A DNA stretch of 64,000 nucleotides from Candidatus Thiodiazotropha sp. CDECU1 (GCF_963455295.1 NZ_OY734020.1:3906001-3970000), one strand, 5' to 3'; shown: positions 1-8,844, numbered from the stretch's first letter. A program made the numbers and translations. The notes: generated by a model not told the origin, from the sequence alone.

Positions 1-1
1 A

Positions 2-109
2 CTCAACATCGCCCGTGAATTGGCGGTCATTGCCAAAAAGGGCAGCTCGCTCTCCCCCGCGGCCCAGGCCTTTTCCTCCCTGCTCAGGGAGGAGCAGCCT
101 ATTGCATGA
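2..109 (+). CDS. LysR-family transcriptional regulator, C-terminal end only
   Basis: The window opens inside a reading frame that ends at a TGA at 107-109. The 35 visible residues (ending ...AFSSLLREEQPIA) resemble the last helix of a LysR-type effector-binding domain, with the common 'KKGSSLSPAAQAF' type of ending seen in CysB/CbbR-like regulators. The DNA-binding part lies outside the window, so neither the target nor the effector can be named. The tail overlaps by 11 nt the 3' end of a small membrane-protein gene on the other strand. The family call rests only on the C-terminal pattern. Confidence 0.55.
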   Translation, partial: LNIARELAVIAKKGSSLSPAAQAFSSLLREEQPIA

Positions 110-284
110 CGGTATGACGCCTGTCACTACCGCTTCTTCTCTCTACGCTCTGCTTCTTTCCTGCTTTGTCGATCTGTAGATGGGCAAAGATCCATATGCT
201 CGCCATGATGATTCCGCCAGCGATCAGCAGGATGAAAAAGATCGCCGGCGCCAACATCAAAATTCCCGCCAGGATGGTTTCCAT
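99..284 (-). CDS. small single-span membrane protein, unknown function
   Basis: A 61-residue protein. It has one long hydrophobic stretch (about residues 4-34) followed by a basic, soluble tail containing 'ERRSGSDRRHTV'. The start was chosen at 284 because the strong Shine-Dalgarno AGGAGAG lies just upstream. A longer frame reaching 344 has no such site. The positive tail suggests an N-out/C-in or N-in hairpin orientation with the tail in the cytoplasm. I do not recognise a family. It converges on the LysR tail with an 11-nt overlap. Confidence 0.5.
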   Translation of the reverse strand: METILAGILMLAPAIFFILLIAGGIIMASIWIFAHLQIDKAGKKQSVERRSGSDRRHTVMQ

Positions 285-528
285 TACTCTCCTCTGGGCA
301 AATTTGCCGGTTTTGCTACCCATGCGGTTAGACCCTAGAGACACTGACGAGTGCTCAACAGTAGATATGCTTAGAGCAGGGTATATTCAATCTCCACACC
401 GACCTAAAATCCTATCCCTTTGTTTTTTCTTTTTTTATTTTGCTTAACACGTCACCATGAACGGCCTGCAATGTAAACGGACCAACGACTATACTGCTAG
501 AAACCCATAACTCATCACCATTAATGCC

Positions 529-1230
529 ATGACAACCCAGCCCTATTCGCCCCCCCTCCGGGAAACAGCTATCGACCCTTTGGCAGAACGTATCCTCGAT
601 ACGGCCGTTCGATTGGCCGAGGAAGGCTCATGGGAATCGATGCGACTGCACCATGTAGCGATCGAGATGGGCATCGACCTTGAGGTGATACACCGCTTCT
701 ATCGACAGAAAGACGACCTGGTGGAGGCCTGGTACGATCGCGCGGACCGCGCCATGCTGGCCGACGCCGCCCTGCCGGACTACCTCTCCCTGACCACCCG
801 TGAACGTCTTCATCGCTCCATCATGTGCTGGCTGATGTCGATGCAGCATCATCGTCGCATCAGCCGGGATATGCTGATGTATAAGTTCGAGCTGGGTCAC
901 ATACATTTGCAGGTACTCGGCCTGCTGAGGATTAGCCGCACAGTTCAATGGATTCTGGAAGCGTCACAACGCGACGCCATTCATCTACATAGAGTCGTTG
1001 AAGAGATAGGGCTGACCAATATCTATCTTGCCAGTTTCGCACACTGGCTGTTTGACAATTCCAATGAAGCGGAAAAGACCAGGCGATTACTTGACCGGTT
1101 GTTGAGTCGCGCTGAAACAGTGGCACGATTGCTTACACCTTTCAGCAGGACAGGGCATGAAGATTTCAACCCGGCACATGGTGAGACTAAGGCGAATACC
1201 GCGCAGAGTGCCGAGGGACCGATCCACTGA
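529..1230 (+). CDS. TetR-family transcriptional regulator
   Basis: 233 residues. The N-terminal third (about 17-65) has the TetR three-helix DNA-binding layout: 'ILDTAVRLAEEGSWESMRLH' leads into the helix-turn-helix and 'FYRQKDDLVEAWYDRAD' is the usual end of helix 4. The remainder is an all-helical ligand-binding domain with no recognisable signature. It probably represses itself and the membrane hydrolase gene that follows after 21 nt on the same strand. The ligand is unknown. The last 30 residues are polar and likely disordered. Confidence 0.8.
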   Translation: MTTQPYSPPLRETAIDPLAERILDTAVRLAEEGSWESMRLHHVAIEMGIDLEVIHRFYRQKDDLVEAWYDRADRAMLADAALPDYLSLTTRERLHRSIMCWLMSMQHHRRISRDMLMYKFELGHIHLQVLGLLRISRTVQWILEASQRDAIHLHRVVEEIGLTNIYLASFAHWLFDNSNEAEKTRRLLDRLLSRAETVARLLTPFSRTGHEDFNPAHGETKANTAQSAEGPIH

Positions 1231-1251
1231 GGAGAAAATAGTCACCTGCCG

Positions 1252-2280
1252 ATGGACACTGTCACCCATGTTCTTTTCGGTGCGGTCTGTACGTTAGCGG
1301 TCACCCGAACCAAATCTGCTCCTGCCAAGGAGTTGTATATGCGACTGGCTGTTGCCGGCACCGCCGCGGCATTCCCGGATATCGACTATCTGAGTTTCTG
1401 GATAGATCCCCTGCTGTTCCTTGCGGACTGGCATCGCAGTGCGACCCACTCTTTGTTACTCATGCCCTTGTGGGCTGGATTATTGGCATCACTTTGGACG
1501 TTCTCCCTCTGGGCAAGGAGACGGAGGTTCATGGTCTACGCCCTGTGCGGGCTCGGGATTACTTCCCATATCCTGCTCGACCTGCTGACGGTCTTCGGGA
1601 TCAGAATTTTCTATCCGCTATCACCTGCCCTCTACGCTTTCGGTACGAGCTTTGTCATCGACGGAATTGTCACCGTTCTGCTTGCAGCAACCCTCCTGTA
1701 CTGTCTGCGCCACCCTGCACGAGATACGGCTTTGAGCGGTCTGCTACTGCTCACTCTCTATCTGGGCGCACAATGGGGATTCAGAAATCATGCTTACCAG
1801 ATTGTATCCGCACAGTTGTCCGAAGCGTCCGATCTGCATCTATTGCCACAACCCTTCTCACCCTTCTACTGGCAGGCAATCAACCGGGTCGGGGATGGGT
1901 ATCGGGTTGCCTATCTCAGCCTGATTGCCGACGATAAGGCCGTCATCAATCACTACCGGGGACCCACTGCGCTTGAGTGGCGACAGGAAAGCCTGCTGGG
2001 AGATGACGCTGGCCTCGCCCCCCTGGTCGATGAGGCGTGGCGTCAGCCGCTTTTCTTGAAATTCAGGGAGTTCGCCCGCTTTCCAGTCCTGTATCGCCTG
2101 GATAATGAGGGAGAAGAAACCTGTGTGTGGTTTACCGATCTTCGCTATACGCTGCCCTACCTTACTCCCGCATTTCGTTACGGAATGTGTCACCGGCAGA
2201 AGCAAGCCTGGAAGCTCTACCGCTTGAAGCGGTTCAGTGACAACGAACGGCAGGCGCTGCCTACCATCACACAACATTGA
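1252..2280 (+). CDS. YdjM/DUF457-type membrane-bound metal-dependent hydrolase
   Basis: 342 residues. It begins with the family signature 'MDTVTHVLFGAVC' (D..TH) and carries 'AAFPDIDYLSFW' and 'WHRSATHSLLLMPLW', which supply the conserved His/Asp residues of the YdjM/DUF457 group of inner-membrane hydrolases. Several hydrophobic spans fill residues 60-185. The C-terminal 150 residues are soluble and less conserved. Members are linked to membrane or DNA-damage responses, but the substrate is unknown. It follows the TetR gene by 21 nt, which suggests one transcript. A GAGGAG site lies about 18 nt upstream of the ATG, rather far. Confidence 0.75.
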   Translation: MDTVTHVLFGAVCTLAVTRTKSAPAKELYMRLAVAGTAAAFPDIDYLSFWIDPLLFLADWHRSATHSLLLMPLWAGLLASLWTFSLWARRRRFMVYALCGLGITSHILLDLLTVFGIRIFYPLSPALYAFGTSFVIDGIVTVLLAATLLYCLRHPARDTALSGLLLLTLYLGAQWGFRNHAYQIVSAQLSEASDLHLLPQPFSPFYWQAINRVGDGYRVAYLSLIADDKAVINHYRGPTALEWRQESLLGDDAGLAPLVDEAWRQPLFLKFREFARFPVLYRLDNEGEETCVWFTDLRYTLPYLTPAFRYGMCHRQKQAWKLYRLKRFSDNERQALPTITQH

Positions 2281-2313
2281 AATGAATATCACTGTTATAC
2301 GCTCGAGACCGGC

Positions 2314-2330
2314 ACCCTGGATGCCAGGGT
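2314..2330. terminator. short hairpin between convergent genes
   Basis: A 7-bp perfect stem with a 3-nt loop (ACCCTGG-ATG-CCAGGGT) lies 34 nt after the hydrolase stop and about 50 nt from the end of the convergent PAS gene. It has no T tract, so an intrinsic terminator is only a possibility. The position between two convergent genes supports it. Confidence 0.3.
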
Positions 2331-2380
2331 CCGCACAGCTTCATCGGCACCAACTAAGCACGCCGCATCGTAAAAGAGTG

Positions 2381-2797
2381 TTACCCGGTGAGTAGATGTT
2401 TGGTCCAAGATTCAAAATCCTTACCGTATTGAACCACGAATCGATTGAAGTGTTGGTTGGCGATGCTTCTGAGGCGCTCGGGTACAAGCAGTTCGTGGAT
2501 GTTTTGATCAGCCACGTCAGCTGAGGTGTACCCAAGTATTTTTTCCGCAGCGGGGTTCCAGAACTGAATTCTGGATTCACTATCGATGATGATGATACCT
2601 TCCCTGGTGGCCATTGCGATACTTTTGAATCTTGCCTCGCTCTTCTTTAGCTGACGCTCAACAGTAATCAGGTTATTGAAGGCCTTTTCCCGCAGTTTTC
2701 CCAATCGAATTGATTGACGAAGGCTCTCCTCGAGCAATTTTTTTTCACGAGGAACTTTCGAGACCTGTTCCTGAGCTTCCGCGGTGAGGGTGCGCAT
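2381..2797 (-). CDS. PAS-domain protein, C-terminally truncated
   Basis: 138 residues. The N-terminal half (1-55) is a charged helix, probably a coiled coil. It leads into a PAS domain: 'SEARFKSIAMATREGIIIID' then 'IQFWNPAAEKILGYTSADV' and 'LLVPERLRS'. The domain stops halfway, where the second part of the PAS beta-sheet should follow, and no output domain (GGDEF, kinase or receptor) remains. It lies 8 nt downstream of the ODP-type MBL gene on the same strand. Such sensor domains usually sit in one polypeptide with an output domain, so this looks like the remnant of a longer signalling protein. Confidence 0.6.
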   Translation of the reverse strand: MRTLTAEAQEQVSKVPREKKLLEESLRQSIRLGKLREKAFNNLITVERQLKKSEARFKSIAMATREGIIIIDSESRIQFWNPAAEKILGYTSADVADQNIHELLVPERLRSIANQHFNRFVVQYGKDFESWTKHLLTG

Positions 2798-2805
2798 GTT
2801 ATTGC

Positions 2806-3594
2806 TCAGGGGATTTCAGGGTAGATTAGGTCGGTTCCACACCGTAGTTGCTTCAGATAATCCATTGCGCTGTCAACATGGGGGGTACCGATGATTGATC
2901 CATGCTGGGGTAGTATGGCCTGGATCTCTATCCCGGATAGCGACTGAATAAAATCCCGAGCTGCCAGATTGGATGCCATGTAATCCAGGTGAAACAGGTC
3001 CATTTTCTCTTTGTGTGTCTCGAAAGTGGAAACTGTCAGACTCCAATCTGTATCAAGGGCCGCCCAAATATTACCGGAAAACAAATAACCGCTTTCCGAG
3101 TGATAGGTTACAAAGGCACCAGGGAAATGCAGAAACGGAGCCTCTATAAATTTCAAATGGTAACCGGATGGCAGGGCGAGTTCGGGATTGGCGACAATAT
3201 CGTAAACGTTGTAATCGGAAATACCGTAATGGGGAAGCAGGACATGGGTTCTGGGTGAGGAATAGACCGGCATTTCAGGATTCAATTCCAGCCAATCGAT
3301 CATTGATGCCGCAACATCCGGATCCTGGTGACAGCGTATCAGTCCAGTAACATTCTCCGGCTGTATGATTTGCGAAACCCGCGTCATCACCTGATCAAAG
3401 AAAGAGCGGTTGCCGGGATCTACCAATAAAGCCTGGTCGCCATCAACAATTAGATAGGTGTTGCATCTAAAAGCCGTTTCATCGGTGATCCCCAGCCAAT
3501 AGATCGCTGTACTATGGCGCGAATACAACGGCGTCGGACTATCCATATCAGGGATTGCCGCAGTAGTTAGAGTGAAACCTGATCGATGGGACAC
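2806..3594 (-). CDS. metallo-beta-lactamase-fold protein, oxygen-binding di-iron (ODP) type
   Basis: 262 residues resembling the beta-lactamase domain of flavodiiron proteins. It has 'NTYLIVDGDQALLVDPGNR', a ligand motif 'RCHQDPDVA' (H-x-D-x-D, but Val instead of the following His), then 'LHFPGAFVTY' with the conserved His, 'YLFSGNIWAA' (where flavodiirons have SNDAFG) and a last 'PQHGSIIG' His. The flavodoxin domain is missing. This variant set of ligands fits the ODP sensor group, which binds O2 at a di-iron site and is usually fused to chemoreceptors, kinases or GGDEF domains. Here a PAS fragment follows after 8 nt. Confidence 0.65.
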   Translation of the reverse strand: MSHRSGFTLTTAAIPDMDSPTPLYSRHSTAIYWLGITDETAFRCNTYLIVDGDQALLVDPGNRSFFDQVMTRVSQIIQPENVTGLIRCHQDPDVAASMIDWLELNPEMPVYSSPRTHVLLPHYGISDYNVYDIVANPELALPSGYHLKFIEAPFLHFPGAFVTYHSESGYLFSGNIWAALDTDWSLTVSTFETHKEKMDLFHLDYMASNLAARDFIQSLSGIEIQAILPQHGSIIGTPHVDSAMDYLKQLRCGTDLIYPEIP

Positions 3595-3774
3595 AGCACT
3601 TTCCTTCGGACAACAAGCCCTGAGTACAGTCTGCTATTTATCAGTGTTGACTCAGACTGATAGCGAGGTATTGATCTTTATCAATTGGGCGAGGATTGCG
3701 CGAGGGCAGGATGGATAAGGTAGCGTATTTATGCTCTCTTATACTTTTTATTCTTTAAAAGGTCCGACATAAAT

Positions 3775-3864
3775 TGGCGGAGAGGGAGGGATTCGAACCC
3801 TCGGATCCCGTAAGGGATCACCTGATTTCGAGTCAGGCCCGTTCGGCCACTCCGGCACCTCTCC
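3775..3864 (-). tRNA. tRNA-Ser (anticodon CGA)
   Basis: Read on the minus strand, a 90-nt cloverleaf runs from GGAGAGG (5' acceptor) to CCTCTCC-G-CCA, with the CCA encoded. The anticodon arm is CCTGA-CTCGAAA-TCAGG, so the anticodon is CGA. The extended variable arm (GATCCC-TTAC-GGGATC) and the T loop TTCGAAT are typical of a class II serine tRNA. It reads UCG codons. Confidence 0.95.
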
Positions 3865-4168
3865 TGATCGTGTTGTGGCTCACAGATACTTGTGGACCAA
3901 CTGGAACTATGCCTGCTGGAACTATGCTTCTTGTAATTCTAAGATTATAAACTCGGTTATTTGCCTAAAATCAATGCCTCAGCTGTCAAAATAGGTTACC
4001 AAGAGTAACCATGTATAAGGTGAACTGCCTTATTCTATACTAAATGAGCTAGAGTTAAGGACTAAGAGGTCATTCTTTGACCAGTTTCGTCACACTGTTT
4101 TGCTTACCATGGAGTCTATAACCATTCCGCTAGTCATAACAAAAAGTAATAACCTGCCACTGAGTTAG
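3865..4168. other. intergenic region between tRNA-Ser and mltF
   Basis: 304 nt, AT-rich, without a credible reading frame. It should hold the tRNA promoter on the minus strand and the mltF promoter on the plus strand. I see no clear boxes or operator symmetry. Confidence 0.4.
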
Positions 4169-5596
4169 ATGCAGCCAATACTACCTAAACTGCTGGTCAC
4201 TCTCTGTCTGCTTAGTCTTGTTTCAGCGTTGGGCAGTTGCAGTATCCCTCCTCCCCTGGTGGAGCGTATCAAGGCTTCCGGTGAGCTTATCGTCGCTACC
4301 CGGAATAGCGGCACGACGCTGTATGAAGGCTCGGAAGGACTGACCGGCTTTGAATATGAATTGGTACAACTCTTTGCCAAGGAGCTTGGGGTCAAGGCCC
4401 ACTTCATCATTCCCAAGCACTTCGACTATCTGCTTCCCACCGTGATCAATGGGGACGCCCATCTGGCAGCTGCCGGGTTGACAGTCACCCCGGAACGGGA
4501 GGCCGAAATTCGTTTTGGTCCCGCTTACCAGGAGATTACCCAGCAGGTGGTTTATCGCGTCGGCAACAAGCGCCCGAGAAAGATCGAAGACCTGATCGGC
4601 AAGCAACTGCATGTCCTCGCCGCCAGCAGCCACGAACAGGAGTTGCAGCGATTGAAGCAGACCCACCCGACACTGGAGTGGGTCAGCCATACCGATCTGG
4701 AGAGCGCCGAATTGATGCAGATGGTGCAGGAGCAAAAAATCGACTTCACCATCGCTGACTCCAATGAATTCTCCGTAACCCGTCGTTTCATGCCCTATCT
4801 CAAGGTCGGCTTCGACCTGACCCAACCCCAGCCCCTGGCATGGGCCATGGCCCACGCGGAGGATGCCAGCCTGTTCGAGGCGATGGAGGCGTTTTTCAAC
4901 AACATCCGTGAAAACGGCACCCTGGCCCAGTTGATCGAGCGTCACTACGGCCATATCGGCCGACTCAACTTCGTCGAACTGCGCACCTTCGTCAAGCACA
5001 TAAATAACCGGCTACCGAAATACCAGGACTACTTCGAGGAGGCAGCTGAAATTACCGGTATCGATTGGCGCATGCTGGCCGCAATCGGTTATCAGGAGTC
5101 ACACTGGAATCCCAAGGCAAAGTCACCCACAGGGGTGAGAGGGATCATGATGCTCACCCTGGCCACAGCCAAGCAGATGAAAATCGAGAGCCGGCTCGAC
5201 CCGAAACAGAGCATCATCGGGGGTGCAAAATATCTGCGATATATCGAAAAACTATTACCTGAGAGGATTCAGGAGCCGGACAGGTTATGGCTGACACTGG
5301 CTGGTTACAATGTGGGTTTCGGTCACCTGGAGGATGCACGCATCCTGACCGAACACCTGGAAGACGATCCTGATAAATGGGCCGAGGTAAAGAAACATCT
5401 GCCGAAACTGAGTCTCAAGAAGTGGTACACCAGCCTTAAACGCGGCTATGCCCGCGGTAAGGAGCCGGTCAACTACGTGGACAATATCCGCGCCTACTAT
5501 GAGTTGCTGAAATGGCAACTAAAGCAGATGGAACTGGCAAAGCAAGCGCAACAGAATCCCCCTCACGCACTCTCCATCAACCCCGAGGCGCTATAG
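4169..5596 (+). CDS. mltF: membrane-bound lytic murein transglycosylase F
   Basis: 475 residues. A lipoprotein signal peptide ends at the lipobox ALGSC (Cys24), so the protein should be anchored to the outer membrane. Residues about 30-265 form a periplasmic substrate-binding-protein (family 3) regulatory domain. From about 285 a lysozyme-like SLT domain follows, with 'AAIGYQESHWNP' carrying the catalytic Glu near residue 309, then 'SPTGVRGIMMLT' and 'LAGYNVGFGHLEDA'. This order and length match MltF, which cleaves peptidoglycan glycan strands to 1,6-anhydro ends. The 3' end overlaps the convergent pldA end by 6 nt. Confidence 0.93.
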   Translation: MQPILPKLLVTLCLLSLVSALGSCSIPPPLVERIKASGELIVATRNSGTTLYEGSEGLTGFEYELVQLFAKELGVKAHFIIPKHFDYLLPTVINGDAHLAAAGLTVTPEREAEIRFGPAYQEITQQVVYRVGNKRPRKIEDLIGKQLHVLAASSHEQELQRLKQTHPTLEWVSHTDLESAELMQMVQEQKIDFTIADSNEFSVTRRFMPYLKVGFDLTQPQPLAWAMAHAEDASLFEAMEAFFNNIRENGTLAQLIERHYGHIGRLNFVELRTFVKHINNRLPKYQDYFEEAAEITGIDWRMLAAIGYQESHWNPKAKSPTGVRGIMMLTLATAKQMKIESRLDPKQSIIGGAKYLRYIEKLLPERIQEPDRLWLTLAGYNVGFGHLEDARILTEHLEDDPDKWAEVKKHLPKLSLKKWYTSLKRGYARGKEPVNYVDNIRAYYELLKWQLKQMELAKQAQQNPPHALSINPEAL

Positions 5597-6613
5597 CCAA
5601 TCGGTCAGTTGCACACCGAAACCAAGACGATGGCTCTCCGCATTATAGTCGATCAGACTTTCACCATAGCCATTGAAATACTGCAGATATCCACGCCACC
5701 GCCCATGAATGGGAAAACTCCAATCGAGCTGCAGCGTGTCTCGTCTTTCACCATCAAACAGGTTTCGCAACATCAGGCTGAAGGTCTGATTCTCTCGCTT
5801 GTAGATTCCGCGTAATTCATATCTGCCAAGAAAATCATCGATGTCCGGGTTGTCGTCATTATCCTCAGGTATGCGATACCAGGGTTTTATGCTCACCAGA
5901 TAATTGTCTTTCTCAAAGATAAAGTTGGCATAGGCACGATTCCAGCTGCGCGACAAATAACCTCCCTGTCCGTTGGACTGATGCACCACCCCATACTGCT
6001 GCAGCACGTTTCTCCAGCCAAACAGCTGCCAGTCGTTGGGTATCGCCAGAAACAACTCAGGTTCATGCATAGTTTCGCGGAAAGGAGATGAGATATCCCG
6101 ATTGAAGGCCTGCCAGAATGAAAGGTTGGTATAGGCGGCATAGAGATCCGCACGGGTGTCGAACAGGGAATCCACTATCGGTATCTTGAAACTGAGTTGA
6201 AATTTCATCTCCAGACGGTCGAATTCAGAGGGCGGGGTGTTGTAGACCTCGTAGTTCGGTTTATCGTTGTAGGATGCCAGCAATACATAGTTCTGTTTAT
6301 GCGGGGAGAGCACAAAGGGGTTGGAACGGGTCTCCTTCTCCGCATGGAGGCGTCTCTCCACCAGTGAAATGCTCTTCTCCGTTACCGGAGCCAAGGGCTC
6401 ACTGTCACTGACTGTGGGATGGGCGAGAGGATCGGGAAGATCCAGGCATAGTCTTTTCAACTCGCCGATACGCATTTCATGGTCCGCATCCTGTAGCTGT
6501 TCCCAGATACAGCGCTCATAATTAGCCAATGGATCAGCAAATACACTGCCTGGCCCCAGTATCGCAATCAGAATTATGCCAATGCAGAGAATTTGAAGCT
6601 TGGGGTACATCAC
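5591..6613 (-). CDS. pldA: outer membrane phospholipase A1
   Basis: About 340 residues. A signal peptide ends near 'GSVFA|DPL'. A soluble N-terminal part is followed by a 12-strand-like beta-barrel of alternating aromatic residues ending in a C-terminal strand, 'GFGVQLTDWL'. The catalytic triad region of OMPLA is visible: 'GVVHQSNGQGG' (His, Ser) and 'LSRSWNRAYANF' (Asn), as is the 'YNTPPS' neighbourhood. It hydrolyses sn-1 acyl chains of phospholipids in the outer leaflet. A GTG at 6613 has GGGAG seven bases upstream. An ATG one codon later is also possible. The 3' end overlaps mltF tail to tail by 6 nt. Confidence 0.88.
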   Translation of the reverse strand: MMYPKLQILCIGIILIAILGPGSVFADPLANYERCIWEQLQDADHEMRIGELKRLCLDLPDPLAHPTVSDSEPLAPVTEKSISLVERRLHAEKETRSNPFVLSPHKQNYVLLASYNDKPNYEVYNTPPSEFDRLEMKFQLSFKIPIVDSLFDTRADLYAAYTNLSFWQAFNRDISSPFRETMHEPELFLAIPNDWQLFGWRNVLQQYGVVHQSNGQGGYLSRSWNRAYANFIFEKDNYLVSIKPWYRIPEDNDDNPDIDDFLGRYELRGIYKRENQTFSLMLRNLFDGERRDTLQLDWSFPIHGRWRGYLQYFNGYGESLIDYNAESHRLGFGVQLTDWL

Positions 6614-6635
6614 CTATAACTCCCGTTGATTTTTA

Positions 6636-7106
6636 TCATCTTTTACGTCGAAAGAAATCTTTGAGCAGATCAGTAGCGCGCTGCTGCAGCACTCCCCCCT
6701 TTACTGCCACACCATGATTGAATCGTTGATCCGTTGGTAACAGATCAAAGACACTGCCGGCTGCCCCCCCCTTGGGATCGTCGGCGGCATAGATCACCCG
6801 CTCAACACGGGCATGTACGATAGCTCCCGCACACATCGGGCATGGCTCTAGGGTGACATACAGTGTGCTGCCCGGCAGCCGGTAGTTACCTATCCTGGAC
6901 GCAGCGTCACGTAGCGCTACGATCTCGGCATGAGCAGTTGGATCATGCAGCCCGATGGGTTGGTTCCAGCCCTCGCCGATAACCTTACCGTCCAACACAA
7001 CCACAGCACCTACCGGCACCTCACCCTCGGATTCCGCCCTTTGCGCCAGCAGCAGTGCCTGCTGCATGAATTTTCGATCACTCAGTTCCACTTCATCGAC
7101 TTCCAT
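6636..7106 (-). CDS. tadA: tRNA-specific adenosine deaminase
   Basis: 156 residues with the cytidine/deoxycytidylate-deaminase fold. 'PTAHAEIVALRDA' gives the zinc-binding His and proton-shuttle Glu, and 'TLEPCPMCAGAIVHARV' gives the two zinc Cys. The size and the 'NYRLPGSTLYVTLEPC' context are typical of TadA, which converts A34 of tRNA-Arg(ACG) to inosine. An AGGA site precedes the ATG at 7106. It ends 22 nt upstream of pldA on the same strand, so the two may share a transcript. Confidence 0.93.
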   Translation of the reverse strand: MEVDEVELSDRKFMQQALLLAQRAESEGEVPVGAVVVLDGKVIGEGWNQPIGLHDPTAHAEIVALRDAASRIGNYRLPGSTLYVTLEPCPMCAGAIVHARVERVIYAADDPKGGAAGSVFDLLPTDQRFNHGVAVKGGVLQQRATDLLKDFFRRKR

Positions 7107-7331
7107 CGATCAGTCCTAAAGCTGCGCGGTTCGGCCCAACTCCCAATCCCTTGAAAGCAAATCCGACAAATACAAGAAAAGGTTGTGTTGTTCGATGGTC
7201 AGAAGTGTCAATAGCATTCAAAAACCCGTTTTCGGTTAAACTGCAGACCTTACATTATGAAGCAGGTCAGCGGTGCTTGCCAGGTGCGCTATACTGAAGA
7301 TCAATACGCCCTCCAACGGAGCCCCCCTTTC

Positions 7332-7694
7332 ATGCCGGTATCCAGACTAAGCGATGAGAACCGACGGGCCTTTCTCAGCCACAGACGCCAGGTCTCCATC
7401 AGTAATAACAGCGGTGAGATCCAGATCGTCTACAACCTGGATATGGGCCGTGTGCACTACAGCCCGCAGACTCAATATCTCTACTTCTGCAACTCCGTTG
7501 TGGTGGATATCCGCTGCATTATAGAATCGGTGCTCACGGGCCTCGAGCAGACGTGCGAAATCGAGTGCGTCTATCTCGATACCAACCAGTGTCTCCCCGC
7601 GGCGAGCCGCGTGCGGCTCACCCAGGAGTCGCGAAACCCGGTCTGCGTGGCACTACGCATGCAGGGCATTCAGGTCACTACCGGGACGCCCTGA
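7332..7694 (+). CDS. hypothetical protein, 120 residues
   Basis: Family not recognised. The protein is soluble and beta-rich by eye ('EIQIVYNLDMGRVHYSPQTQ', 'VCVALRMQGIQVTT') and has five Cys. No signal peptide or membrane segment is seen. The start at 7332 has GGAG about ten bases upstream. An alternative in-frame ATG at 7257 would add 25 residues of low-quality sequence. The last 17 nt overlap the 3' end of the convergent DUF364-type gene. Existence is supported by coding-like composition and by filling the gap between tadA and that gene. Confidence 0.5.
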   Translation: MPVSRLSDENRRAFLSHRRQVSISNNSGEIQIVYNLDMGRVHYSPQTQYLYFCNSVVVDIRCIIESVLTGLEQTCEIECVYLDTNQCLPAASRVRLTQESRNPVCVALRMQGIQVTTGTP

Positions 7695-8517
7695 GCAGCA
7701 GCTGGTCGAAGCCGGGATAGTTATCCCTCTCTATGGTGTATTTCTCCACCGCATCGGCCCACTCCAGTTGATCTCGCAACCGCTGCTTCAGGCTCACCGG
7801 ATTTGCCGTCCTGCTGCCACCGACCGCATCGACGCCCCTGGAGAACAAGGGGTCTGGCAGACACCCGGCGGTCGGCCCGATCACCGCCACCCGCTGGGCA
7901 TGGCCGCAGTGGGCGAGAATCTCATCCAATGAATCGTTGAGCAGGGTGGCCGCGGTACAGAGGATCTTGTTGCAGTCGCGCAAGGCACGCGGGTCGAGGG
8001 TCACCCGGAACAGATCACCTTGTTGTACGAATTCCGCTCTCTTTTCGATCACGCACAAGCGCACACCCTGTTCGCGCAGACGCTCCACCAACGGTGGGAA
8101 ATAGCCCACCATACCGATATGGTCGGTTTGAGAAAACGCCATCTTCGCCATTGAATTTGTCTGTGTATCCGGCTCATACCCGGAAATACGAAAGAGATGC
8201 TGGGTTACCGCGCTGATGGCACCGAGCCCCATGCTCCGCGCCAGCGGATCAGACTCACCATAGTGACGTGCCAACATAATTGGCGATTTGCCCCGCCAGG
8301 CATCCGCATCGATCTCAGCGTGCAAACGCTGCATGGTGTCATCCAGCAGGGTATAGAAAAAACCCATGCTGCCGTCTTGCAGACAGATGGCTGCGAACTC
8401 GGCATCGTGTATCTGCGGGGAGTCGGGTCTCGGCAGAATGATCTCCTCGATGACCGGGAGTTCGATGCTGTGAGCAATGCGTTCCGTGGTCTCGATCAGT
8501 TCCTGGGCTATCTGCAT
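7678..8517 (-). CDS. DUF364/DUF4213-type putative heavy-metal chelation protein
   Basis: 279 residues. The N-terminal part (1-100) resembles the DUF4213 enolase-like domain ('MLARHYGESDPLARSMGLGA'). The C-terminal part holds the DUF364 nucleotide-like fold: 'DHIGMVGYFPPLVERLREQG', 'CTAATLLNDSLDEIL' and 'RVAVIGPTAGCLPDPLFSRG'. The family has been linked to metal or pterin chemistry on structural grounds, but no reaction is proven. GAGG sits about nine bases before the ATG. It stands alone between a hypothetical gene and a lipoprotein gene. Confidence 0.7.
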   Translation of the reverse strand: MQIAQELIETTERIAHSIELPVIEEIILPRPDSPQIHDAEFAAICLQDGSMGFFYTLLDDTMQRLHAEIDADAWRGKSPIMLARHYGESDPLARSMGLGAISAVTQHLFRISGYEPDTQTNSMAKMAFSQTDHIGMVGYFPPLVERLREQGVRLCVIEKRAEFVQQGDLFRVTLDPRALRDCNKILCTAATLLNDSLDEILAHCGHAQRVAVIGPTAGCLPDPLFSRGVDAVGGSRTANPVSLKQRLRDQLEWADAVEKYTIERDNYPGFDQLLLRASR

Positions 8518-8844
8518 CGATCAAGCCTCGAAGTGTTGGCGAATCCTGTATCGTTATTCATGGATGGCTGCATCCTCAATATGGCGGGGACCTAATGGTT
8601 GATCCGGGCAGGATAGCTTTTGTTGGCTTACGTTTTCAATTCATACAACCACCAACCGATACTCTTTGAGATAGAGGATATAGGAAGAGTTATTCGCTGC
8701 AACCGGGTTTCTGCAATTTGTGGTAACCAAGGTGGTTTTCAGACTAGGGCCTGTTAACAGGCCCTAGTACATGATTCGCAGGAAAAAGGCCGCGCAGCTT
8801 ATGTGGTAAGATCTTGTGATTGAGAGCTTGTGAGAGGCGCCAGA
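8518..8844. other. intergenic region with a perfect palindrome
   Basis: 327 nt without a credible gene between divergent transcription units. Its main feature is the 26-nt perfect palindrome listed separately. The rest is AT-richer than its surroundings and should contain the promoters of both flanking genes. Confidence 0.4.
8743..8768. repeat. 26-nt perfect palindrome, TAGGGCCTGTTAACA repeat family
   Basis: ACTAGGGCCTGTT is followed directly by its reverse complement, giving a perfect 13+13 palindrome. The core TAGGGCCTGTTAACA also occurs at 61446 and 63043, so this belongs to a dispersed repeat family rather than being a one-off operator. It lies about 75 nt upstream of the lipoprotein gene. 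Confidence 0.7.
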
